Origin: Bacteroidales bacterium
Lineage (GTDB): Bacteria; Bacteroidota; Bacteroidia; Bacteroidales; JAAUTT01
Assembly (NCBI GenBank): GCA_025361285.1
Contig: JANYAP010000053.1
Coordinates: 1 to 55,687 of the forward strand
Length of the DNA: 55,687 bases
Reading direction: 5' to 3'
The notes under the pieces were generated by a model. The model saw nothing but the letters and a program-made list of their open reading frames with translations. It did not search any database and was not told the origin of the DNA. A program made the position numbers and the translations under genes. Positions 44,867 through 52,600 of the stretch are shown here, piece after piece (the first letter of the stretch is position 1; each line of letters opens with the position of its first letter).

Positions 44867-45956
44867 ACGAGTTATAATTAGTGGTGGAGGAACGGGAGGG
44901 CACGTGTTTCCAGCAATTGCGATAGCTAACGCACTAAAAGCTATAGATCCCGAAATAGACATTCTATTTGTTGGTGCCAAAGGGCGCATGGAAATGGAAA
45001 AAGTTCCTGCAGCAGGATATACAATTGTGGGATTGCCAATTATGGGTTTTCAACGAAAGCTATCATTCAAAAATGTTGTGGTTGTGCTGAAGTTGGTTTA
45101 CAGCCTTATTAAAGCACGCCAGATAATTAAAAAATTCAACCCTGCCGTTGCTGTAGGTGTTGGCGGATATGCCAGCGGACCCGTTTTGCGTATTGCAGCA
45201 AAATTGAATATACCAACACTAATACAGGAACAAAACTCGTACGCAGGCGTAACAAACAAACTGTTAGCTAAAAAAGCCAACAAAATTTGCGTTGCTTACG
45301 AAAATATGGATAAATTCTTCCCCAGCGAAAAAATTATCGTAACTGGAAACCCTGTACGTCAGGATTTGGAAGCAAAATCGAATAGTTTCGAAGAAGCTAT
45401 AAGATACTTTGGGCTAAACGCCAACAAGAAAACAATATTAGTTTTGGGCGGAAGCTTAGGTGCTAAAACTATTAACCAATGCTTGCTCGATAATTTAGGG
45501 AAAATATCGGCCTCGGGCGTGCAAATTATCTGGCAAACTGGCTCGAAATATTTTAACAACGTAAAAGCTCAGGTGGTTGGACGAAACATTCAAAATGTTA
45601 AAGTTCAAGATTTTATAACCCGTATGGATTTGGCGTATTCCGTAGCCAATTTAGTTATTTCGCGCGCCGGTGCTTGCACCATCTCCGAAATATGTTTGGT
45701 TGGCAAACCTTCAATACTAGTGCCTTCGCCCAATGTGGCCGAGGATCACCAAACTAAAAATGCTCAGGCATTAGTCGATAAAGATGCCGCACGAATGATT
45801 ATTGACCGTGAAGCCTCTGCGATATTAGTCGATACAGCTCTTTTTCATGTAAATAACGAACAGCTTATAAAAACTTTAGCCGAAAATGCCGCGAAAATGG
45901 CTGTTCGAAATTCGGCTCAACATATTGCCAAAGAAATAATAAAACTAATAAACTAA
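44850..45956 (+). CDS. murG: UDP-GlcNAc:lipid I GlcNAc transferase MurG
   Basis: MurG makes lipid II by adding GlcNAc to lipid I. The GT-B fold begins with the glycine-rich loop ISGGGTGGHVFPAIAIANAL (residues 8-27). The second domain has GGSLGAKTINQ and the donor loop SRAGACTISEICLVGKPSILVPSP. The length of 368 is standard. It overlaps ftsW by 17 bases and murC starts 4 bases later, so it is tightly coupled. Confidence 0.97.
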   Translation: MNNPNKRVIISGGGTGGHVFPAIAIANALKAIDPEIDILFVGAKGRMEMEKVPAAGYTIVGLPIMGFQRKLSFKNVVVVLKLVYSLIKARQIIKKFNPAVAVGVGGYASGPVLRIAAKLNIPTLIQEQNSYAGVTNKLLAKKANKICVAYENMDKFFPSEKIIVTGNPVRQDLEAKSNSFEEAIRYFGLNANKKTILVLGGSLGAKTINQCLLDNLGKISASGVQIIWQTGSKYFNNVKAQVVGRNIQNVKVQDFITRMDLAYSVANLVISRAGACTISEICLVGKPSILVPSPNVAEDHQTKNAQALVDKDAARMIIDREASAILVDTALFHVNNEQLIKTLAENAAKMAVRNSAQHIAKEIIKLIN

Positions 45957-45960
45957 TACT

Positions 45961-47340
45961 GTGAACCTTAACCAAATACATAACGTTTACTTTTTAGGCA
46001 TTGGCGGCATTGGCATGAGCGCATTGGCTCGTTATTTTATAAGCCTAAACAAGGTTGTTTCAGGTTACGACCGTGCCGAAACTCAACTTACCCGCGAACT
46101 TGCCGACGAAGGAATGGTAATTCATTACACCGAAAATGTGAAATTGATACCTAAACAGTTCCATAACAGCAAAAACACGCTGGTTATTTTCACTCCGGCG
46201 GTTCCGCAAAACCATTCCGAATTGCTATATTTTCGCCATGGCGGATTCGAAATTAAGAAACGTGCTGAAGTACTGGGAATTATATCGACCGCAAACGATG
46301 TGCTTGCCGTTGCCGGAACTCATGGAAAAACCACCACATCAACAATGGTGGCGCATTTACTTAAAAATTCGCCTACCGATTGCAACGCTTTCCTTGGCGG
46401 GATAGCAATAAACTATAATAACAATTTACTACTTTCTAAAACAAGTAGTTATGTAGTTGTTGAGGCCGACGAGTACGACCGCTCCTTCCTGAAATTAAAT
46501 CCGAAAGCAGCCATCATTACCTCTATCGATGCCGACCATTTGGACATTTACGGCACTTTCGAAGAGTACCAATCGGCATTTCGCCAGTTTGTATCTCAAA
46601 TAAAAACTGGTGGCTTTCTAATTATTAAAAAAGGACTTGAAATTGGCAACGTATCAACTAATATTCAACAATATACATACTCACTTAAGGACGAAGCCAA
46701 TTACTACGCAAAAAATATAACTATACAAAACGGTTATTATCATTACGATGTGGTAACACCCTCTAGCACAATCGAAAACGTAAAACTCGGTTTCCCCGGA
46801 TTGCTAAATGTCGAAAACTCAATTGCCGCAATAGCCATGGCACACCTTATAGGCATTGGCAACAACGATATTCGTACGGCAATGGAAAGCTTCCTAGGTG
46901 TAAAACGCCGTTTCGAATACCATATTAAAACCGACAACCTAGTGTTTATCGACGATTACGGTCATCATCCCGAGGAACTGCGATACACCATCGAGTCGGT
47001 TCGCGAAATGTTTCCAAGTAAAAAAATTACTGGAATATTTCAGCCTCATCTATTCTCGCGCACCAACGATTTCGCCACCGAATTTGCTCAAAGCCTTAGT
47101 TTGCTCAACGAGCTTATTCTACTCGAAATTTACCCTGCACGCGAGCTGCCAATGCCAGGCGTATCTTCGCAAATGGTGTTCGATAAGGTAACAATCGCAA
47201 ACAAACATCTTTGCCCTAAAGCCGATTTATTGAGTTTTATTGAAGCAATGGATATGCCCGAAGTGATAATAACCATGGGCGCTGGTGATATCGATACGTT
47301 TATTGAACCCATTAAAGAAATACTTTTAAATAGAAGCTGA
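45961..47340 (+). CDS. murC: UDP-MurNAc:L-Ala ligase MurC
   Basis: The first ligase of the stem peptide. The Rossmann start FLGIGGIGMSALARYF (about 11-26), the ATP loop AGTHGKTTTSTM (near 115), the EADEYDRSFL block and the C-terminal DDYGHHPEELRYTI are all in place. It starts with GTG (45961), 4 bases after murG. At 459 residues it is complete. It is followed by inverted-end element copy 2 and then ftsQ. Confidence 0.97.
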   Translation: MNLNQIHNVYFLGIGGIGMSALARYFISLNKVVSGYDRAETQLTRELADEGMVIHYTENVKLIPKQFHNSKNTLVIFTPAVPQNHSELLYFRHGGFEIKKRAEVLGIISTANDVLAVAGTHGKTTTSTMVAHLLKNSPTDCNAFLGGIAINYNNNLLLSKTSSYVVVEADEYDRSFLKLNPKAAIITSIDADHLDIYGTFEEYQSAFRQFVSQIKTGGFLIIKKGLEIGNVSTNIQQYTYSLKDEANYYAKNITIQNGYYHYDVVTPSSTIENVKLGFPGLLNVENSIAAIAMAHLIGIGNNDIRTAMESFLGVKRRFEYHIKTDNLVFIDDYGHHPEELRYTIESVREMFPSKKITGIFQPHLFSRTNDFATEFAQSLSLLNELILLEIYPARELPMPGVSSQMVFDKVTIANKHLCPKADLLSFIEAMDMPEVIITMGAGDIDTFIEPIKEILLNRS

Positions 47341-47406
47341 AAAAACTCATTTAAACTTAAAAAAATGAATATAACTCAATGTTTACCAATAATTTCAAAT
47401 TTTTTC

Positions 47407-47476
47407 CTTGCTACTTTTTTATTCGCTTTCGCTCATGAGAGCGCCTTCGGCTAAGTTTTCGAAAAAAGTAACCAAA
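47407..47476. repeat. Inverted-end element, copy 2 (opposite orientation to 2183-2270)
   Basis: CTTGCTACTTTTTT ... AAAAAAGTAACCAAAG bounds a core reading, as reverse complement, CGAAAACTTAGCCGAAGGCG then CTCATGAGCGAAAGCGAA. Over about 65 bases it is nearly identical to 2202-2270. It lies between murC and ftsQ and interrupts the otherwise compact cluster. Confidence 0.82.
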
Positions 47477-47518
47477 GAAGAGTTTTCATAGAGACACTAA
47501 GTAGAATTTGAATACCGA

Positions 47519-48313
47519 ATGAAGAAAGCTAAACATATCGTCCTCTGGTCTCTGGTTGCCATGTATTTGGCCGCCACACTAAGCTTTATTGCCGACAGGC
47601 AGCAACATTTGGTGTGTAACCAATTGGAGGTATGCATTGTTGACAGCCTTCGCAACGGGTTTGTATCCAATAAAAGTATTCAGGCGTTATTGCTCCGTAA
47701 AGGCATTAACCTTATCGGGAAAAATTATCGCGATATCGACCTCAAATCGCTTGAAGAAGTAGTAAACAATTACCCACCCGTGGAAAAAGCCGAAGCTTTT
47801 AAAACGGCGTCGGGCAAAGTAATTGTAGAAGTTAAACAGCGTAACCCGATATTGCGGATAATAGACCAAAATAACGAAAGCTATTACGTTGACGATAAAG
47901 GGTATATAATGAAACTGAGCGACAATTACACCTCACACGTAATAATAGCAAACGGTAATATACGCAGCAATTTTCAGCACACAAATAAAACCAATGTGTT
48001 GGAATTAGAACATCAATCCGTTGGCAAACGCTTGGTCCTTACCGATTTGTTTAAGCTAGCGCAGTTTATTGGCGATAGCAAATTTTGGAACGCTCAAATA
48101 CAGCAAATATTCGTAAATGCAGCTGGCGATATTGAGTTGATTCCCAGAGTTGGAGCGCATATAATTGTGTTTGGCGATTTTACCGAATGCGAAACAAAGT
48201 TCGAAAATCTTATGAGCTTATATACTAACGGATTACCAGCAACGGGCTGGAATAAATACGAAACAATAAATTTGAAATATAAAGGACAAGTAATTTGTAC
48301 TAAACGCGAATAA
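47519..48313 (+). CDS. ftsQ: Cell-division protein FtsQ
   Basis: The 264-residue protein has one membrane segment (about 8-24) and a periplasmic POTRA-like domain (near 45-105: FVSNKSIQALLLRKGINLIGKNYRDIDLKSLEEVV), then the beta domain. FtsQ bridges early and late division proteins. Sequence conservation is weak; the layout and its place before ftsA settle it. It is 4 bases before ftsA. It starts 43 bases after the inverted-end element. Confidence 0.9.
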   Translation: MKKAKHIVLWSLVAMYLAATLSFIADRQQHLVCNQLEVCIVDSLRNGFVSNKSIQALLLRKGINLIGKNYRDIDLKSLEEVVNNYPPVEKAEAFKTASGKVIVEVKQRNPILRIIDQNNESYYVDDKGYIMKLSDNYTSHVIIANGNIRSNFQHTNKTNVLELEHQSVGKRLVLTDLFKLAQFIGDSKFWNAQIQQIFVNAAGDIELIPRVGAHIIVFGDFTECETKFENLMSLYTNGLPATGWNKYETINLKYKGQVICTKRE

Positions 48314-48317
48314 ACCT

Positions 48318-49667
48318 ATGAATTCTAAAAAAGACTACGTAGCCGCCATCGACATTGGCACTACCAAAATTGTTGCAGTAATTGGGAAACGTACCCCAAA
48401 CCGTAAACTCGAAATTATCGGTATGAGTAAAACCGTTTCGAAAGGCGTTAAACGAGGCGTTGTGCTCAATATCGACGAAACCGTGGGTGCCATACAAACA
48501 GTTGTAAACGAGATACAACTAAAAACTGGTTTGCAACTCTCCGAAGTATTTGTTGGCATTGCTGGCCAGCACATTAAGAGCTTAAAAAATCGCGGATATA
48601 TTAATCGCGATTCGTACGACGACGAAATTACCAACGAAGAGGTAAAACGCCTTATCGACGATGCTCACAAGATAGGTATCGATATTGGCGAGGAAATAAT
48701 ACACGTACTGCCACAAAGTTTTGTGGTGGACAGCGAAACTGGCGTAAAAAACCCTGTGGGCATGTCGGGCAAACGTCTTGAAGCTAATTTCCACATCGTT
48801 GTTGGTCAAATAGCATCAATAAAAAACATCGAAAAATGTGTAAGTCGTGTAGGGCTTCGTATTCACGATGTAATGCTCGAACCATTAGCGTCGGCATCGG
48901 CCGTTTTAACCGACGACGAGCTCGAAGCTGGCGTTGCCCTCGTTGATATTGGCGGCGGCACTACCGATATTGCTGTTTATCACGAAGGTGTAATTAGGCA
49001 CACCGCGGTTATTCCGTTCGGCGGAAACGTGGTTACCAAGGACATAAAAGAAGGTTGCTCTATCCTCGACCGCCAAGCTGAAGAACTGAAAATTAAGTTC
49101 GGCTCGGCTCTTGGCGATTTGGCCGAGGAAGATAAAGTGGTTATCATTCCAGGTATTTCGGGTCGCGACTCGAAAGAGATTTCGTTCAAAAGTCTCGCAT
49201 ACATCATCCAATCGCGTATGGAAGAAATTTTCGATGCCGTAATGTTCGAAATTGAAAGCTCCGGATGCCACGAAAAACTTAGCGCAGGCATAGTTATCAC
49301 AGGTGGTGGAGCAATGTTACGCCATCTACCTCAGTTAGTGCGGTTTCGTACCGGCATGGATGTACGCATAGGCTACCCTAATGCCCATTTGGCAGGAAGC
49401 GCAACCGACGATATTAACCAACCTATGTATGCCACCAGTGTAGGCTTGCTATTGAAAGGTTACGAATTTATGGATTCGAAATGGACGGATGTTAAAACAC
49501 AGCAACCAGAAATTACGGCTGCAAAACCCGAAAAAATTGTTGAACTGGAGCTTGAACCAGCTTTTGCCAACGATATAGAACCCGAACGCAAACCCAAAGG
49601 TAGCATCTTCGATAAGCTAAAAAACACAATTACCGAGATATTCGACGAAACAGGAAGTAAAATGTAA
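48318..49667 (+). CDS. ftsA: Cell-division protein FtsA
   Basis: An actin-like ATPase that tethers FtsZ to the membrane. Phosphate-1 DIGTTKIVAVIG (residues 11-22), the SHS2/1C insert near 80-165, phosphate-2 LVDIGGGTTDIAVY (near 210) and the adenosine motif VITGGGAMLRHLPQL are present. The C-terminal helix (SIFDKLKNTITEIFDE) fits a membrane-binding amphipathic tail. 449 residues. It starts 4 bases after ftsQ. Repeat copy D follows before ftsZ. Confidence 0.97.
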   Translation: MNSKKDYVAAIDIGTTKIVAVIGKRTPNRKLEIIGMSKTVSKGVKRGVVLNIDETVGAIQTVVNEIQLKTGLQLSEVFVGIAGQHIKSLKNRGYINRDSYDDEITNEEVKRLIDDAHKIGIDIGEEIIHVLPQSFVVDSETGVKNPVGMSGKRLEANFHIVVGQIASIKNIEKCVSRVGLRIHDVMLEPLASASAVLTDDELEAGVALVDIGGGTTDIAVYHEGVIRHTAVIPFGGNVVTKDIKEGCSILDRQAEELKIKFGSALGDLAEEDKVVIIPGISGRDSKEISFKSLAYIIQSRMEEIFDAVMFEIESSGCHEKLSAGIVITGGGAMLRHLPQLVRFRTGMDVRIGYPNAHLAGSATDDINQPMYATSVGLLLKGYEFMDSKWTDVKTQQPEITAAKPEKIVELELEPAFANDIEPERKPKGSIFDKLKNTITEIFDETGSKM

Positions 49668-49670
49668 ATT

Positions 49671-49801
49671 TAGGCTAGAAGCTATTTAGGCTGGAGGCTG
49701 GAGGAGCTTCATTGGAATCAGTAAAAACGAATTATTTCCTTTCGATGCTTTCTCCTACAGCCTAAAGCCTACAGCCTGCAGCCTACAGCCTAAAGCCTAT
49801 T
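49671..49801. repeat. Heptamer-bounded dispersed element, copy D (ftsA-ftsZ junction)
   Basis: The left array TTTAGGCTGGAGGCTGGAGG (49685-49704) runs into the core GGAGCTTCATTGG, and the right array CTACAGCC-TAAAGCC-TACAGCC-TGCAGCC-TACAGCC-TAAAGCC ends at 49798. It is a shorter, more diverged core than copies A-C. It fills nearly all of the 180-base gap between ftsA and ftsZ. Confidence 0.82.
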
Positions 49802-49847
49802 AAAAGTAGTTACCATAATTCAATAAACCCCTTAAAAACAAAAAACT

Positions 49848-51308
49848 ATGGCCGAAGAACTTATAAATTTCGATTTACCGGTTGACAGATCATCAATCAT
49901 AAAGGTAATTGGCGTTGGCGGCGGTGGAAACAACGCGGTAAACTACATGTTTCGCCAAGGTATTAAGGATGTAAATTTTATGATTTGCAACACCGATGCC
50001 CAAGCATTGGAAACCAGTCCAGTAGGTGTAAAAATACAGCTCGGTGCTTCGCTTACCGAAGGGCGTGGAGCTGGCAATAAGCCCGATATTGGTCGCAAAG
50101 CTGCAGTAGAAAGCATCGAGGAAATACTCGAAATGCTTACTAAAAATACCAAAATGGTATTTATCACTGCTGGCATGGGCGGCGGTACTGGCACTGGTGC
50201 GGCGCCTGTTATTGCAAAAGCTGCAAAGGAAATGGGTATCCTTACAGTCGCAATAGTTACGCTTCCGTTTAAATTCGAAGGAAACACACGTTTACAACAA
50301 GCTATTCAGGGTATTAACGAACTTCGCGACAATGTAGATTCGCTGCTGATTATAAACAACGAAAAACTTCGCGAGATTTACGGAAACCTAAAACTTTCGG
50401 AAGCCTTTTCGAAAGCCGACAACGTGCTGGCTATGGCCGCCAAAGGTATTGCCGAAATTATTACCGTGCATGGTTATATAAACGTCGATTTTGCCGATGT
50501 GCAAACAGTTATGGCCAATAGCGGCGTGGCAATAATGGGCTCGGGGCTCTCCGAAGGCGACGATCGCGCTCTTATGGCTATTCAAATGGCTCTTACCTCG
50601 CCATTGCTTAACAACAACGACATTACTGGCGCAAAAAATATACTGCTAAACATAACCTCGGGCGTAGAGGAAATAAGCATGGACGAAGTAGGAATTATTA
50701 CCGACTATGTTACCAAATCGGTTTCGAAGGATGCGCTAATTATTTGGGGCACAGGCATCGACGAAACCCTTGGCGATCGAATAAGTGTAACAATAATAGC
50801 TACTGGTTTCGAAGCCAATAACATACCCGAATTACACATGGAAACAAAACGCGTATCGCAGGCCGAACGCATTCCGTTGTACGAAACAATAAAGCAAAGC
50901 AATAACGATCTCGATTTTCAAGTTAAAGAACGTATTAATAGCGAGGGCGCACCACAGCGAACCTTCGAATTTAGCATCCCCGAAAACAAAAACATGCCCT
51001 TATCGTTGTTTCCCAACGAAAAACTTGCCGAATTCGAGGTGAAAGTCAACCCTAAAAAGGCAGCACAGCGGGTTGAAGAACTTAAAAAGAACCATGGCAG
51101 AATGAAGGAAACAGGCTACACGTCAACCGACGAAAAGTCGAATATCGAACAGCTTGAAAACGTGCCAGCTTACGTTCGTAAAAACGTTGCTATCGACCAA
51201 AAACCGAAGGGCGACAACACTATATCGAAGGTTTCGCTTAGCACCGACGACGACAACAACGTACGCCTACGTCAAAACAATTCGTATTTGTATGATAATG
51301 TAGACTAA
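49848..51308 (+). CDS. ftsZ: Cell-division GTPase FtsZ
   Basis: A tubulin-like GTPase that forms the Z ring. The GTP motifs are VIGVGGGGNNAVNYMF (about 21-36), GGGTGTGAAPVIA (near 107-119) and NNEKLREIYG. The tubulin T7 region NVDFADVQTVMANSG follows. The core ends near residue 325. A long linker leads to VPAYVRKNV, the Bacteroidetes counterpart of the partner-binding motif that usually lies at the very end; here it lies 46 residues before the C-terminus, with a tail ending SYLYDNVD. The protein is 486 residues. It is last in the cluster. Confidence 0.98.
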   Translation: MAEELINFDLPVDRSSIIKVIGVGGGGNNAVNYMFRQGIKDVNFMICNTDAQALETSPVGVKIQLGASLTEGRGAGNKPDIGRKAAVESIEEILEMLTKNTKMVFITAGMGGGTGTGAAPVIAKAAKEMGILTVAIVTLPFKFEGNTRLQQAIQGINELRDNVDSLLIINNEKLREIYGNLKLSEAFSKADNVLAMAAKGIAEIITVHGYINVDFADVQTVMANSGVAIMGSGLSEGDDRALMAIQMALTSPLLNNNDITGAKNILLNITSGVEEISMDEVGIITDYVTKSVSKDALIIWGTGIDETLGDRISVTIIATGFEANNIPELHMETKRVSQAERIPLYETIKQSNNDLDFQVKERINSEGAPQRTFEFSIPENKNMPLSLFPNEKLAEFEVKVNPKKAAQRVEELKKNHGRMKETGYTSTDEKSNIEQLENVPAYVRKNVAIDQKPKGDNTISKVSLSTDDDNNVRLRQNNSYLYDNVD

Positions 51309-51315
51309 TTGGGAA

Positions 51316-51350
51316 TTTTTTATTTTTTATTGGCTATTTTTTATTGAGAA
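51316..51350. repeat. 7-bp array after ftsZ
   Basis: Five units of 7 bp: TTTTTTA, TTTTTTA, TTGGCTA, TTTTTTA, TTGAGAA. It begins 7 bases after the ftsZ stop. The T-rich units could aid termination, but there is no preceding hairpin. Confidence 0.65.
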
Positions 51351-51409
51351 AACATAGAGTCCTAACCTTATGAGAAAATAATATAATCGTCATCGATACC
51401 CTAATCTCT

Positions 51410-51441
51410 TTTGCGCCCTAATGTTATAAGTGTTAACTTTG
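51410..51441 (+). promoter_or_regulatory. Promoter of the Gfo/Idh/MocA gene (TTTG-N20-TAACTTTG)
   Basis: TTTG (51410-51413) and TAACTTTG (51434-51441) are separated by 20 bases, in full agreement with the Bacteroidetes promoter consensus. The ATG at 51470 lies 28 bases downstream. Confidence 0.75.
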
Positions 51442-51469
51442 ATTAGTTTAACCTCATAAAAATATCATT

Positions 51470-52519
51470 ATGGCTCAGGATAAAATAGTTGCTGGAATTG
51501 CGTCCTTCGGCATGTCGGGGAAAGTATTTCATGCTCCTTTGTTGTGTAATCACGATGGGTTTTACCTTAAAGCAATTGTTGAGCGCAGTAACGATATGGC
51601 ACGGCAATGGTATCCCGATGTGGAAAGCGTTCGTTCGTTCGACGAGTTATTGCACGATACTGAAATTGACTTAGTTATAATTAATACTCCCGACCATACT
51701 CACGCCGAGCTTGCACACAAAGCTTTAATGGCTGGCAAACATGTAGTTGTAGAAAAACCATTTACACTACACGCTGGCGAAGGCGAGGATTTACTCAATT
51801 TAGCAACTCGTAAAAGCAAGATAATAAGCGTGTTTCAGAACCGGCGTTGGGATGGCGATTTTTTAACCATCCAAAAAGTTATTAATGAAGGCTTGGTTGG
51901 CGAGCTAGTTAACTTCGAGTCCAATTTCGATCGTTTCCGAAACTATATACAGCCAAATTCGTGGAAAGAAGATTCCTCAAATGGTACAGGAACCATATAT
52001 AACCTAGGTTCGCATCTAATCGATCAGGCACTTGTGCTTTTCGGTTTGCCCGAAGCCGTAACCGCCGAGCTACGTACCCTTAGACCAGAAGGTATGGTCG
52101 ACGATTTTTTTGAAGTTCTTCTTCATTATACTGGTATGCGTGTTGCATTAAAAGCCAGCTATTTAGCTCGCGAAGCTGGTGCACGCTTTAGTTTGCATGG
52201 CACACAAGGTTCGTTTGTTAAATACGGACTTGATCCTCAAGAAAATGCACTAAAAGCAGGCCATTCGCCACAGAGCACAGATTGGGGCAAGGAAAAACCC
52301 GAAATGTGGGGCACTCTAAACACTGAAAAGCATGGCTTACACTATGTTGGAAAGCTAGAAACCATTGCTGGCAATTACATGGCATTTTACGACAATATTT
52401 ACGATGCAATTATTAACGGTAAAGAGCTAGCAGTAAAGCCCGAAGAAGCTATAAATGTTATAAGTATTATTGAGGCTGCGCTTGAGAGCTATAAGCTGAA
52501 ACGAACTATCTCATTATAA
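51470..52519 (+). CDS. Gfo/Idh/MocA-family oxidoreductase
   Basis: The 349-residue NAD(P)-dependent oxidoreductase has an N-terminal Rossmann domain (AGIASFGMSGKVFHAPLL), the family's EKPFTLHAGEGEDLL block with the catalytic-region Lys, and a C-terminal beta-sheet domain with NRRWDGDFL and YNLGSHLIDQALVLFG. Family members act on sugars or inositols as dehydrogenases or reductases; the exact substrate is not clear. It has its own promoter and is separate from the dcw cluster. A hairpin (52530-52586) follows. Confidence 0.9.
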   Translation: MAQDKIVAGIASFGMSGKVFHAPLLCNHDGFYLKAIVERSNDMARQWYPDVESVRSFDELLHDTEIDLVIINTPDHTHAELAHKALMAGKHVVVEKPFTLHAGEGEDLLNLATRKSKIISVFQNRRWDGDFLTIQKVINEGLVGELVNFESNFDRFRNYIQPNSWKEDSSNGTGTIYNLGSHLIDQALVLFGLPEAVTAELRTLRPEGMVDDFFEVLLHYTGMRVALKASYLAREAGARFSLHGTQGSFVKYGLDPQENALKAGHSPQSTDWGKEKPEMWGTLNTEKHGLHYVGKLETIAGNYMAFYDNIYDAIINGKELAVKPEEAINVISIIEAALESYKLKRTISL

Positions 52520-52522
52520 GTT

Positions 52523-52586
52523 AAAAAAAACGCAGAGGCACAGAGACACTGAGTTTAAATTCCTCTGCGTCTTGGAGTCTCTGCGT
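52523..52586 (-). terminator. Convergent terminator with CGCAGAG/CTCTGCG repeats
   Basis: ACGCAGAG (52530-52537) pairs with CTCTGCGT (52563-52570 or 52579-52586), and on the minus strand the stem is followed by eight T (52523-52530). It therefore ends the TonB receptor transcript and may also stop the convergent oxidoreductase transcript. CTCTGCGT-type repeats of this kind are common in environmental bacterial genomes. Confidence 0.75.
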
Positions 52587-52600
52587 ACAATATCAATGAG

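Noticed and set aside
48906-49300. Overlapping minus-strand ORFs of 106-121 codons in ftsA
   Set aside because: Antisense shadows of a highly conserved gene, with no promoter or start context.
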